DNA of 64,000 nt, from positions 6,716,001-6,780,000 of the forward strand of contig CM073321.1 of assembly GCA_037043015.1 (NCBI GenBank), in the 5' to 3' direction. Under the pieces are notes generated by a model. It worked only from the letters and a program-made list of their open reading frames with translations. It had not been told where the DNA came from and did not search any database. Below, in pieces: positions 22,076 to 32,574 of the stretch (the stretch's first letter is position 1; every line of letters begins with the position of its first letter). Origin of the DNA: Bryum argenteum (Eukaryota > Streptophyta > Bryopsida > Bryales > Bryaceae). The position numbers and the translations under genes are program-made.

Positions 22076-22269
22076 AGATTGCCACTGTAAAACACTACGT
22101 TCTATTACAACAGCTCAAGATAACAAATTAAAGACTAAAGAGGTTGATTTCCTCAAGTCTCTCTCGCTATATACCTTTTCCAAATGCGACTCGATGACCT
22201 AATGTTGCAAACGAATGTAATTATAATGTCATCCACGTTGGGTTACAATATGCATCTCATCCACAACCG

Positions 22270-22480
22270 CAGCTGCTTGACAGCCGTCTCAACATTAGTG
22301 ATTGAACTAATATAAAACAATTCTAACGGCCGTCCCTGAATTAAATCTTGAAATAATCTAAAATACTATTGACGGCCGTCCCTTATTCATTCTTCAACCT
22401 AACATAGATTGACTTTGACGGCCGCCTCTACTTTATTCTTTTAAATTATATGGAACAATTTTCACAATGACGGCAGTCAA
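22270..22480. repeat. Cluster of GACGGCCGTC palindromes
   Basis: Five copies or near-copies of the 10-bp palindrome GACGGCCGTC in about 200 bp of AT-rich DNA: near 22,279 (GACAGCCGTC), 22,327 (AACGGCCGTC), 22,371 (perfect), 22,418 (GACGGCCGCC) and 22,470 (GACGGCAGTC). They lie upstream of the minus-strand gene at 21.4-22.1 kb. Confidence 0.75.
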
Positions 22481-22749
22481 CACTTTTAAGAATATTTAAC
22501 AGTTGTATTTTATTACTTGCAAGAACATTAATTATGTAATAGCTACTTACCTTTGCCTTAACTTCATTGTACTATTTTACAATAACAACATGCAATTATG
22601 CATCATTCAAATTACTGGTTGGTAATTATCAAATTTTTTGTCTCTAACGTCATGATTAACTTCATTACAGCTGCGCACTAGCAATCTTCTCTTATAAACT
22701 GCTGCATACAAAGTGTACATCCTTTGCGCACATCCTTTGCCCATGCACG

Positions 22750-23219
22750 TTGTCGCTCTCGCGCATCATGGTTGCCTCCTCCTCTCAACCCACTCTTGCA
22801 GACATCATTGTGATTAGGTCACAGGGTGCACTTGCTCTTATTTGCATGTCCGCAGGGCTTGAAGGTGTTGTAGAGATCAATGCATCGTGGCTTGGAATTC
22901 GTTTTGGCTACGATGCATGTTCCCTTTGGTTAGAGAAGGAAGTTCTTGACCCAGTTACTAACCACGTTCAGTACTCCATGGTCGTAGATCTTGTTATATT
23001 AGAAAATAATGTTACAATCTGGAAGCTTACGCCCGAGAAGTATTGCCTCTATGGCTTGACAGAGTCCGTCATGAACGCGTCAACAGTTTTCTTGACTCCA
23101 CGTAGTTCTTCTACTATCTCTACCCTAGCTCTTGCACTTGCATGTGTCAAGGTCGAACCAGGTCTTCAAGTCACTATTGACATTTTCGATTCATATGAAG
23201 ACGAGAGAAAGTCATCTTT
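22750..23219 (+). CDS. Unrecognised ORF interrupted by a solo LTR
   Basis: Open frame from ATG 22,750 (or the in-frame ATG at 22,768, MVASSSQPTLADIIV) reading about 157 residues to the LTR insertion point: LADIIVIRSQGALALICMSA...WLGIRFGYDACSLW...EPGLQVTIDIFDSYEDERKSS. It has alternating hydrophobic strands, no signal peptide and no motif I can name. The open frame into the LTR is incidental. Just beyond the LTR, after the target duplication, the reading continues for a few codons and stops at about 24,594, so the insertion hit near the 3' end of the ORF. It could be a host gene or part of a neighbouring element. Confidence 0.45.
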
Positions 23220-24542
23220 TGTCGCGGCCCTAATTACTCCCAACTCTTTTTCTTCAAGTAAGCCTTACTAGGTAGCGGAATCCCAGCTCACTTAGTTGGT
23301 AGCAACCGGCCACGACTTTGCTAACACTTGCATGTGCCCCACACACAATGTTAGCACTCTTTCTAGTCAAGGTGTCCAACCCACCTTGACTCCCCCAACT
23401 CATTACCCGGAACCCGTAAACCGGAACTCCCACAAAACACATGGGCATGCCACTTGGTGGCACGGGGCGGCCTTCCACACATGTCCAAGCTCCCAAGGGT
23501 GGCACTACTCACCCCCGGAGCTAACCGCCCTTGCATATTGTCCAACTCCCCACTAGTCCCCTTCCATTCATGTCTACACTCTCTATTCGGGACATTACCG
23601 GAAACCGGCACTACTTTTCACAGGAACTAGTTTGGAGCGGGACACTTTTCCAACCCAATGTTTCGGGATGCACACCACAAGCATCCCATAGTGCCCAAGG
23701 TGCGGGAGTGAGGCTCCATCCCAAGCCTCACCCCTTAGAGCCACCCCGGCTCTCCTCGGCACCATGTGGAAGTGAGGAGGGAGACCACTCCTCCTCATAG
23801 TACTCTCTGGAGTCTTCGGTAGGCCCCCCCCCTCTTGTGTTGAGGGGCCTTCCGTGACACACTTTTGTTTTGGAAGACCACCCGTTTTTGCCTTAGCCTC
23901 AAAAACGGGCCGTATCTTCTTCTCGGGCTAACTTGTAGCTCAGTTATCCAAATGGGGCGTGCGAGCCCATTTTCGACATCTGTTCTTTGAGTAGATGTCG
24001 ATGGACTCCTCACTTGTCCCAATCGGAGCTTCCATGTGGGAGCTATGCTCCTCTGAACATTCGGGAGTCCCGGGAGGCAGCAGTCCCGGAGTCCCGAAGT
24101 CCCGATGCTTTGGAGAGCCATATCTCCCAAAGCATTGCTTTGCTCCTCACGAGCCTTAGCATTTTGGAAAGCTCTTGTCCAGAGCTTTCCAAAGACATGC
24201 AACATGCCGCCATCAAAGAAGGACGACATTTTGAGTCCCGAAAGGCAACACTCCCGAGTCCCGGAGTGTCCCGGAACGCGCTCCAACTTTGGAGAGTCAT
24301 ATCTCATGACTCACAACTCCAAATCGCGCGTTCTTTGGACCCATGGGTGCGTGCTCAAACAAGGTTTCTAACCATGTAAGACACGCCACCAAGTTTGTCC
24401 CGAGCACGATGCCATTGCGTGCTGTTTGCTCGGGACTCCCCTTGGTCACCTCACCTTGTCTCTTGCCAAGCCCGGGGCGTCACTCCCGGGGTCCTCTCGG
24501 CTCACCACGGTGTTCGGGCATCCTTTGGAAAGGGATGTGACA
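23220..24542 (+). mobile_element. Solo LTR, copy 1
   Basis: A fossil LTR of 1,323 bp, beginning TGTCGCGGCCC and ending GGGATGTGACA, so with TG...CA ends. It is flanked by a 5-bp target duplication TCTTT (23,215-23,219 and 24,543-24,547). No internal retrotransposon genes are present, so it is a solo LTR. It is homologous along its length to the copy at 42,613-44,101, with many differences, so neither is recent. The family cannot be assigned from an LTR alone (Ty3/Gypsy or Ty1/Copia). Open frames on both strands within it are not genes. Confidence 0.9.
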
Positions 24543-24688
24543 TCTTTGCAGCCATGTCGTCCATCGTCACATATTCCATTGCCGTCTTCTATTAGAGACA
24601 ATTATCTGAGATCCACCCCATCTTCCCTCCTTTCATCGCAAATTAAAAATCCAAAAAAATTCTTCCCTCTCTGTGCAATCTTGGTGGT

Positions 24689-25100
24689 ATGCCTAGTAGC
24701 AAGACTCTCCTCAAAAAAATTGATTTCAATACCATTCGCACTGTCAACGTATCTTTCTTGCCTTCGTCTTTCAATGGCGATGTTCCCTTTATATTCCCTC
24801 CCTCTAATCCGTCTGCAACTCACAAGGTCGTGAAGTCCATGGAAGGGATGGATAAACAGTATGACGGACATGTGTGGACAAGGACAATGACTACCAACAT
24901 CAGCAACACCCAAGGGTTGTCTTTGCGATACTCGAACTCTGTTGGTCATCTACAATGCCACAACCTAAACTGCAACTTCTTGCAACGGCCTGATCGAGTC
25001 GCTGGAATGAACGACGTGGAGTTTGAAGGCATTCCCAAAGAACCCTTCCCAGTAGGCAGAGTGGCCCCGTCCACATCGTCGTTGGTATGTTGTGAACCGC
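24689..25100 (+). pseudogene. N-terminal fragment of a SWIM-MULE transposase
   Basis: Open frame MPSSKTLLKKIDFNTIRTV with a Cys-rich block HLQCHNLNCNFLQR and a following PFPVGRVAPSTSSLVC block. This is the N-terminal zinc-binding region of the MULE-like family whose later parts are seen at 37.7-40.4 kb (where the corresponding ICKLCKEPPVCVAP is present). It breaks off after about 130 residues, with no catalytic domain following, so it is a truncated relic. Family assignment rests on remembered relatives in non-seed plants. Confidence 0.5.
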
Positions 25101-25144
25101 CGAAACGTTTTACGCTTGTACGAAATACTATCTATAAACGTTAG

Positions 25145-25650
25145 TCTAATGCTTTTACATTCAAAACCCCCAGTTGGGACATTTAGGTTAATTCCTTCGG
25201 TCTCCGGAAATTCTATGATAATTGGAGGGGTCTTGCCTAAATGGCCCGGTGGTTGTTTAGTCTATTCTAAATTAGTAATATTAAATTGTGTCAAAGTAGT
25301 ATGACATGTTTTTGGTTATGTTTTATGAATTTAGCATTATCCATAACTACCTAGATCCATCCTAATGAATAGTCATAATCCAGGTAATTAGTTAAACGTT
25401 GCGGATGAAATGCTGGATGAACAAAGTTTCATCCGGTTGAATCGGATGAAATTCTACCACATCCAAGTGCACAACCAGGGAGAGGAATGAGAGTTAGGGT
25501 GCTAGTTTTTGGGAGGTAGTGTGTAAGTTTTTTTTGGGGTGTGAAGGGAAGTGTGTGTGGGGGAGCGATGAGTGATTGGAGTGAGATCTAGCGTGTAATT
25601 TAGTGGCATTGTTCGTGGTGTGTTTATGCATGTGTGAGCTTAAGGGAGGA
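25145..25650. other. No gene seen; imperfect foldback
   Basis: Near 25,406-25,452 GGATGAAA and TTTCATCC alternate (GGATGAAATGC, GGATGAAC, TTTCATCCGG, CGGATGAAATTC), forming small hairpins. Nothing else is recognised. Confidence 0.4.
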
Positions 25651-26096
25651 GGTGTGTGAGAATCTTCTGTTGCAGAATAGCGGGAGAGGAGCGACCCGTA
25701 AGCAGCTCCGAAGTACGCGCGAGGGCTGATTGGTACACAGCATTTCACCGGCGAGCACTGGCGCCATCACCGAAGCTGCTCATCCTCGGCGACCAGAAGC
25801 AGGATCCGATCCGCCACACGAGAATCAGCAACGCCGGGGGGGGGGCTGCTAGAGCGGCGATCAACGCGGCCCGGCCTGGAGCGGCAGTCACGGGGAGCAC
25901 GGACAGCCGGCAGATCGCTGGAGTGGGATCGCTGACAGCACCGACGGCGAAGTGGAGCAGCATCGGAGTGGGATCGCTGGCAGCACGAACAGCCGGCAGA
26001 TCGCTGGAGTAGGCAAACAATACGAGGGCGATCAGGCCGAGGGGGGTGTTCGGCATTACCGGCGTGGAGCCGCATTATTGGCGGAAGAACAGCACC
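25651..26096. other. GC-rich left flank of element C
   Basis: GC-rich and partly repetitive: GGCAGATCGCTGGAGT occurs twice, and GGAGTGGGATCGCTG twice, around 25,915-26,010. It resembles in composition the right flank at 37,050-37,200, as expected if element C split one GC-rich locus. Open frames on both strands look composition-driven. The last four bases, CACC at 26,093-26,096, are the left target duplication. Confidence 0.5.
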
Positions 26097-26205
26097 GGGT
26101 GGAAGCATGCTAGGGTGGATCACCAAAGGCATGTACTTGTACCCATGGGAGTACCCAAAGTCAACGGTCTTTTAGCCCAGCAGTACTCAGGGTACTCGAT
26201 ACTAT
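26097..26205. repeat. Left TIR and subterminal GTAC cluster, element C
   Basis: The 26-bp TIR contains two GGGTGG units around a GCATGC palindrome. Just inside, five GTAC tetramers occur in about 70 bp (26,130-26,200), including the foldback GTACCCATGGGAGTAC. Clustered short motifs inside the TIR recall the subterminal transposase-binding sites of Ac and En/Spm elements. Confidence 0.8.
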
Positions 26206-26439
26206 TGAAGGAAAATAACTAGCTGGAAATTACGTGTCAGATACGCGTGGCCGTATATTAAGGATTTGCAATGATGACAAAGATTTGAATCGGATTGTAG
26301 ACCGGCAATCACCGGTAAGTAAAGGCGCGAAACTGGTGGTTGTCGGTCGCTCCCATTGAGGCCTCGAGGGGAACCGGTGATGCGCGGTCTTCGTCTCGCA
26401 CCTCGGAGGTCGACTGGTTTTGCCTTGCAATTTTTGTTT

Positions 26440-26940
26440 TGAGGGAGCGCTGCTGCTTGCTGCTGTTAGGTCGCGCTGATGCTTGCTAATGTTAGGTCGC
26501 GCTGATGCTTGTTGATGTTAATTAGGTCGCGCGTGGTTGGAGCGGAAAGCTGTGAGGGTGTTCATGTAGTTTGTAGGCGGATTTTTGCGAGGGCACGTTT
26601 AGCGAGAGAAATTGCGGCACGATTGTTTGTGAGTGGTCGAGTGCGCAGTGTGAGTGGTTTAGGGTTTAGTGTGAGTAGTCGAGTTTATTGTGAGTGGTCG
26701 GATGCGCAGTTTAGTGTAAGTGGTCGGGTGCTGTGACTGTGCGAGAAAAGCTGTGAGGGTGCTGTGCGAGGGTGCTGTGACTGTAGGAGGGTGCTGCGAG
26801 GGTGCTGCGAGGGTGGTGTGATTGTGCGAGGGTGCTCGGAGGGTGCTGTGACTATGCGAGGGTGCTGTGACTATGCGAGGGTGCTGTGAGGGTGCTGCGA
26901 GGGTGTTGTGACTGTGCGAGGGTGCTGTGAGGAGCACCTC
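26440..26940. repeat. Minisatellites upstream of the SET gene
   Basis: A 26-bp unit TTAGGTCGCGCTGATGCTTG... is repeated at 26,466-26,530. From 26,740 to 26,935 there are about ten imperfect units built on GCGAGGGTGCTGTGACT. They sit in the probable promoter or leader of the SET gene; open frames across them are not supported. Confidence 0.75.
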
Positions 26941-27006
26941 GATCGGTGCTGTGAGGTTTAGGGTTTGTTGGGGTTTTTTTGCAGGTAGTTCGAGCGGTCC
27001 TCTGCA

Positions 27007-30000
27007 ATGTCGATGATGAAGAGAACGCCAATCCACGGCACGTCTACCGAGCCGACATCTCCCTCGAAGACTGCCTCGAAGTCCGCGAAGGCAAAAGAAA
27101 AGCGAGACAAGGCTGAGAAACCGGAGAAGCCTGCCAGAGAGGTGGAGGTAATCGAGGATGCACCAAGCGAAGAAGATGACGAGTGTATGGAGCTCGTGGA
27201 CGTGGACGCTGCAATTTTGAAGTGCAGAGCTCCACCGAAACGACTTCTGGTGGACGATTGGATGGAGTTGCACGGGCTGGAGGGGATGGGGTTGAACCCG
27301 AAGAGATTCGGCCCGTCGTTCAAGACAGAGGAGGAGATGAAGAAGGTCTTCGGTCCGAAGAAGGGCAGAAATGGTTACAAGTGGCAAGATTGTGCCATTC
27401 CAGAAGTGTTGGCGAGGGTGAGAAAGCTTCACCCGATAATTTATCAACATGACGCGAAGGACATGCCAACAATTTTGAAGATCAAGTTTGCTGAAGGGAT
27501 TCAGCATGAATTCGTGAATGGCATCGGCTCTATCAACTAGGCTCAGTTTGCTCAGGAGGTGAATAACATTCAGCGCAAAAGGCGATCTGAGACGCGCGAG
27601 AGGCTCCAGTACTGCAAAGACAAGGGAGTCATGAAGGTCAACAAGGAAGAAATTCTGAAAATCAAGCTTGAGACTCCTACAGCAAGTGCGCAAATTCCTG
27701 GTTCTTCTTCAAAGAAGGTAAATTTGCTTTCATTTCAGTGAGGTATTTAGGGTTTAGGGTGCCGCACAATCTCTTCTCTTTGGCTGATTGCTTGTTTGGT
27801 TGATTGCTTGTTTTTCGGTTTTTTGTTGCAGGATGTTTCAGAAGTATGTGCAAGTAGAATTCCCACTAAGCAAGAAGAAGACCTTGGGCACTATACCGCT
27901 GAGCAAATTGCGAGAATGGAGAATATTGGGCGAATCTTGAAGAAGGAGATCGCCGTGAGCAAAGCAGGTCAGGCCGCAGCGGCTGACAAGATCGAAAAAG
28001 CGAATGACGTCAAGAGGGCGTTGGAACAGCATTTGTCGATGTTGGAGGGACAATTTGCTGGGGTCGGCTCAGAGGCCTAGGACGAGGACGTTGAAGCTCA
28101 GTTTCAACTCAAGGTTTTCAAGAGGATGAAGAGTACCAACACCGCAAAGTTACATGCAGCTATTTTGGAGACCAAAGTAGCTGAGGCAGAGCTCGAGAAC
28201 ATCGAGTTCAAGCTCAAGCTACAGGAACAAGAGTTAGCGGCCATCACCAAAGAAGCAAATCACCTCAAGTCTGGAGGGCGACCTGCTGGGTTACATCTAT
28301 GGCCAATGTTCTACCCTCAACCTTCACGAGAAAAAGTATCAATAGTGAATGTCTCATTGTGTAGCTTGTGTAGTTTTGGATTTCCCAATCATGACGTAGT
28401 TGTAGCTAGTTGTATGCATGTCTACCATCCGTGGTGTGCATATTTAGTTTTTGGCAAAGGATTTAGGTGTGTGCAGAGAAATTGCACTGCATCCGTCCAC
28501 CCTAGTTGGTATCAGAGTTTCGGGTGGGGGATTCCTTCTGATGAGCTAGTGCAAAAAGCTGCCAAGCTCGATGCAGATGCGGTTTCCTTGAAGTTTATGC
28601 ATGACCGAGAGGAGGCTATCAATCCCAAGCATCAGGAGGACGAGAGGTGTAACAAGGAGAAGGATCAGCCAATTGGTAAGTGTTTTAGCTAAATTAGTCT
28701 ACCTTTCAGATGACAGTAGTGATTCACTTGTGTATGCTTGTTTGAGTGGCGTATGGGATTTTTTTAACGATGCAGGAGGTTGTAGGTATTGTACTCGATG
28801 TATTTACTAGAGGTACTGTAACTTGTTCAGGTATGCTTGGGTCGACTTGTACATTACTAGTCTGGGATGTAGGTATATGCTGGTACATTGTGTATGAAAA
28901 AGTATCAATAGTGCATGTTCAATACTGTGATGTGTAATTTGGGTACCGTGTAGATCTACTGTATGTAGCCTTAGGTACGACGTACTAGAAGCCGGATGTA
29001 CTATGTGGTTACTATTTGTACAATGTTAGTATAGAGGGTAGCATACAATGTACTCATTCGCTCACTTAGCAATTTTGATTTCCGAATGGTACATTAATTC
29101 GATAGTCTGAGTACATTTATAGTGCATTGGGTATCATAGTATACAATCAATGCGTCGAAGTAGCCATGATGTATCAGTTGAATTACTTAGGACAAATATG
29201 AGGTACTCAGATCAGGTTGGTTAGAGTACTTAGAAGCAGATTTGTGGTGTAGGTACTTGGGTACTCCAACACAGGCACCACGTACGTACACATTTCGAAT
29301 GTTTACTTCAATTATTGTACCTCCATTGAAGTTTCATTGGAAGACGACTACTAAGCTTTTTTAGGGGCTTTCTGCAGCGTTGAGGAAGATGAAGATGGTG
29401 GGGAATGAGCTCCAGGTTTCCTTACCAGCTGTCCCTAGTGTGCTTCCTCATCAACCGGTTGCAACTGCCACTCCTACAAAGCAGCATGTGTTCATTCCCC
29501 CAGGACCTGTCTCGGTGTCACCGAAACATCAAGTCATTGTATCCTAGCCATCAAAGAATGTAGGTTATGATTTTTCTCTTAAGTGTTGCTCAATGCTAAT
29601 GTAACTCTTTATCGTGTAAAATACGAGTCTTTGACAATTTTTTTTGTTGTGACTCACAGGTTTGTTGAAGGGCATACCAAGGCAAGAGGAGGACTCTGAT
29701 GACGATACCGCTTCTTTTAAAAGAGGTGATGCATCAGACTTCGACGGTGAGTCAGAGGATGGGGGAGAGTCTCCAGTAGGGATGCACGATCAGGGGACAT
29801 TTGTGCTAGAGGCAGGACATCCTGAGGTAGTCGGAGCACCTGAAACGCAACTTGAGGCTCTTTTAAAGTCGACACATTGCGCCGCTCCTGAGGTTCACAT
29901 GGCACCTAGTACGTCGATTAAAGAGTTGAGCAAGGTAGCACCCTGCTCAGCTCTGATGGTGGTCAAATCAGCCTGTGCGTCCAGTGAGGCCTTCAGCAAG

Positions 30001-32028
30001 GCAGCGCCCTGCTTAGCTCCTACGGTGGTGAAGGGAGTAAGCTCGCCCATCGAGCCACCGAGCAAGGCAGCACCCTGCTTAGATCATGCGGAGGTGAACG
30101 CAGCGAGCTCGCCTATTGAGCTGCCGAGCAAGGCAGCACCCTGCTCAGATCCTAAGCTGGTTACCACACCCTACAGGGCCATTGAGCCGAAGCAGACAAG
30201 CAACGAGCAGGAGAAGACAGTTTCAATGGTCATGGATTTAGCTCGGGAGTTAGAGCAACACAATGAGCCGAAGGCCTTGGAGGCTGAATCTAAGGCAGCG
30301 CCCTGTGAGACCCTCTTGTCTGAGATTCGCCCTCCAGACTTGATGGGTAAGGCTGAGGCGATGATTTCGGAGCATCCTGATTCAGAAATCAAAGGGCCCG
30401 GAGCAATGGACATTGACGTGTCATCAGCGGCACTGACGGAAACTAAGGACGAGCCGCAGCAGGTTAGGAGGACAAGGGCTCGAATGACGCCGTTGGATGT
30501 GATGGAGACCGACAATCCTGATGGAGTGCCTGAGGGAAGTTCGAAGAAATTGAAGAAGGTCCTCGAATTGGAGGAGGATGGAAGTCCAAGTCGGAAACGG
30601 AGGGAGTCGGTGAGCAAAATGAGGAGAGGAAAGCGCTAGATTCTTTGCCAATTGTGTATGATTTTGTTTAGCAATGCTGTAGTATAGCATTGCCTTTGTG
30701 AATGATGATAAGTTTATAACTTATTGTCAACTATTTTATTCTGAAATGAAAATTGTGGTTCACTTTTGTACTTGACCAACGCAGGTGTTGTGGTTTGATG
30801 AGAATGACATTACTAGAGGGATGGAGAGCGTGCCTGTAACGGTTGATGTGCCTGTGGGAGGCTCCGCCCCCATGGCTCCTTTTGTCTATATCCAAACCAG
30901 TATTCTGTCTGAGCAGGTTGTTGTAGATAACGAGCGTGAGAGCAGTTGTAAGTGCTACGGTCAAGACTGCTCTTTAAACCCGGGTAGTTGTGAATGCTTG
31001 CAAAAGAATGGAGGTAGCTGTGCATACGACGCTGCTGGACACTTGCGAGAGGTCGACGACAGTAATGGATCCGAGGTAAGCACCATGTTCTATTCGTCAC
31101 TTTATTTTACTATTTGCAAGATTCAGAATGGTTTGGAAGAATCCAAATTTATCTTGGTTTTGTAATTTTAAGAATGGCTTGGATTCTTCATCACGCTCGC
31201 CATATTGCTTGTGCATATTGTGAAGGTTTCCGAATACCAATATTGTCAACCGGGGGAGGGGTGTTACATGGAAGAGAACACAAAGTCTTGGGACCCTCAG
31301 GACGGATCTGTAGTTTGCGAGGGACATTACTCTCAAAAATTCATTTTCGGATGCAATTTGACTTGCTTGTATCATGCCTCATGTCGAAATAGACTTGTCC
31401 AGAAAGGATTAAAATTGAAGTTTAGCCTATTTTGGACTGAGGGTCGGGGTTGGGGTATCAAAACACTTGAACCTATTGCACGTGGACAATTTGTTTTTTC
31501 GTACCACGGTGAGATTTGCACCAATGCAGACACAATGAGAAGGACGGAAATGCGGCTGAGTAACGGCTGGTATTCCATGAGTCTTGACGCTGACTGGCGG
31601 GCGGAGGCTGCCAGCAACGATGACACAGCTTTGAATATTGATGGACTACGGTATGGTAATGTATCCCGATTTTTGAACCACATGTGCGAAGATGCAAATC
31701 TATTGGACATGCCGGTGATGATAAACTACGAAGACCCACGACTCTATGAAGTTGTTTTTTTTTCACATCGAGAGATCAAGGCTCTTGAAGAACTTACCTG
31801 GGTATGGGTAATAATTTCCCTGTATAGCTCTTTGATGTACATGTTCTTTCATTCTGTAAGCGTATCCTTTGAGTTTTGAGCAAGTTTAATGACGGGTTTA
31901 TGATTGGCTAACAGGATTATGGTCCACAGTACCAGGGGAGAGGAGCGCTCAATGGGCCCTGTTTGTGTGGAAGTTTGTTATGTAGAAAACTACCCAGCCA
32001 TAGGAATTCAGATGTAGTTCATGTATGA
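27007..32028 (+). CDS. RING-like plus SUV39-type SET-domain protein, element C
   Basis: Seven exons keep phase throughout: 27,007-27,717, 27,832-28,675, 29,378-29,563, 29,660-30,609, 30,785-31,075, 31,226-31,801 and 31,915-32,028, giving about 1,223 residues. Order: basic/acidic N-terminus; coiled coils (GRILKKEIAVSK..., VAEAELENIEFKLKLQEQE); a RING-H2-like cluster near residue 410 (CSLCSFGF...SCMHVYHPWC...CVQRNC); five SKAAPC repeats; a Cys-rich pre-SET (CKCYGQDC...CECLQKNGGSC...CNLTCLYHASCRNRL); SET (GRGWGIKTL, RFLNHMCEDANL, EELTW|DYG); post-SET CLCGSLLC. Suv39/SUVR enzymes methylate histone H3 lysine 9 and the key residues look intact. Three in-frame TAG codons lie in exons 1-3 (27,538, 28,078, 29,545), all where Gln would fit, so full-length product is doubtful. 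The SET half alone (from 30,785, or a Met near 30,823) is unbroken. Confidence 0.8.
28676..29377 (+). repeat. GTAC-rich long intron of the SET gene
   Basis: By eye there are about 19 GTAC tetramers in some 570 bp (28,776-29,330), against roughly two expected by chance. Many sit in GTACTT, AGTAC, or paired forms such as GGTACTTGGGTACTCC and ACGTACGTAC. The neighbouring exons show no such excess. Confidence 0.8.
29925..30310 (+). repeat. SKAAPC coding repeat
   Basis: Five copies of a Ser-Lys-Ala/Val-Ala-Pro-Cys unit (LSKVAPC, FSKAAPC, PSKAAPC twice, ESKAAPC). The first four have DNA spacing of about 60-66 bp; DNA identity is highest around AGCAAGGCAGCACCCTGC. Regularly spaced Cys in an otherwise Cys-poor acidic linker between the RING-like and SET domains. 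Confidence 0.85.
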
Positions 32029-32218
32029 AGTGCATGAGACGTATGTACCATTTCACTAGGCCATTTTTGTGTCACAGTTGCCTGGTTGATGATAATGGAA
32101 TTTTCGGCCATCACTTATCATGTTCTGTTTATCAAAATCTAATGCTCCTGCTCAATGGTGCGAGATGTTGTAAAATTGTACAATTGTGAAAATGAAACAT
32201 TGATTAACTCTGACAACT

Positions 32219-32360
32219 GGTATGTACTTCTAGTACTGAATAATACCATTGCGTTAAGTACCAAATGGTATGTACTTCGAGTACTGAATAATACCATTGC
32301 GCTAAGTACCAGATGTTACGTACTTCGAGTACTAAACAATACCATTGGGGACTTGAGAAT
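32219..32360. repeat. Three 48-bp repeats between the convergent genes of element C
   Basis: Units start at 32,221, 32,269 and 32,317. Each contains GTACTTCGAGTACT (first unit GTACTTCTAGTACT), AATAATACCATTG and AAGTACC. The GTACTTCGAGTAC core is an imperfect palindrome. The array sits between the 3' ends of the SET and transposase genes. Confidence 0.9.
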
Positions 32361-32574
32361 GCCAGACTTCATGGTTAAGTGTTATTCCCGTTGAGAGAAA
32401 TTTTGCTACACACTGATTGGCCAAAGTGTAGTAATTAGCTTCCAAAACATGCCAATGGTTGCAGAAAAGATGTCAAGCCTTTACTAACATGTAAACAAGC
32501 CCTAAGGAAGCTCAATGTGACTTTATTCAAAATACAATAAAAATACAAGCTGCCATATGAACGGATTGTTGCAA

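Noticed and set aside
23254-24949. Several 80-170 codon ORFs on both strands
   Set aside because: They lie mainly within the solo LTR; the corresponding sequence at 42.6-44.1 kb shows the same nongenic character.
26659-27693. 344-codon minus-strand ORF
   Set aside because: Antisense shadow of the first exon of the SET gene plus the upstream minisatellite; its composition follows the plus-strand codons.
27538-29547. Reassignment of TAG to Gln in this organism
   Set aside because: All three stops in the SET gene are TAG, but TAG also ends other frames in the window, and the paralogous genes show TGA and TAA breaks too, so decay explains it better.
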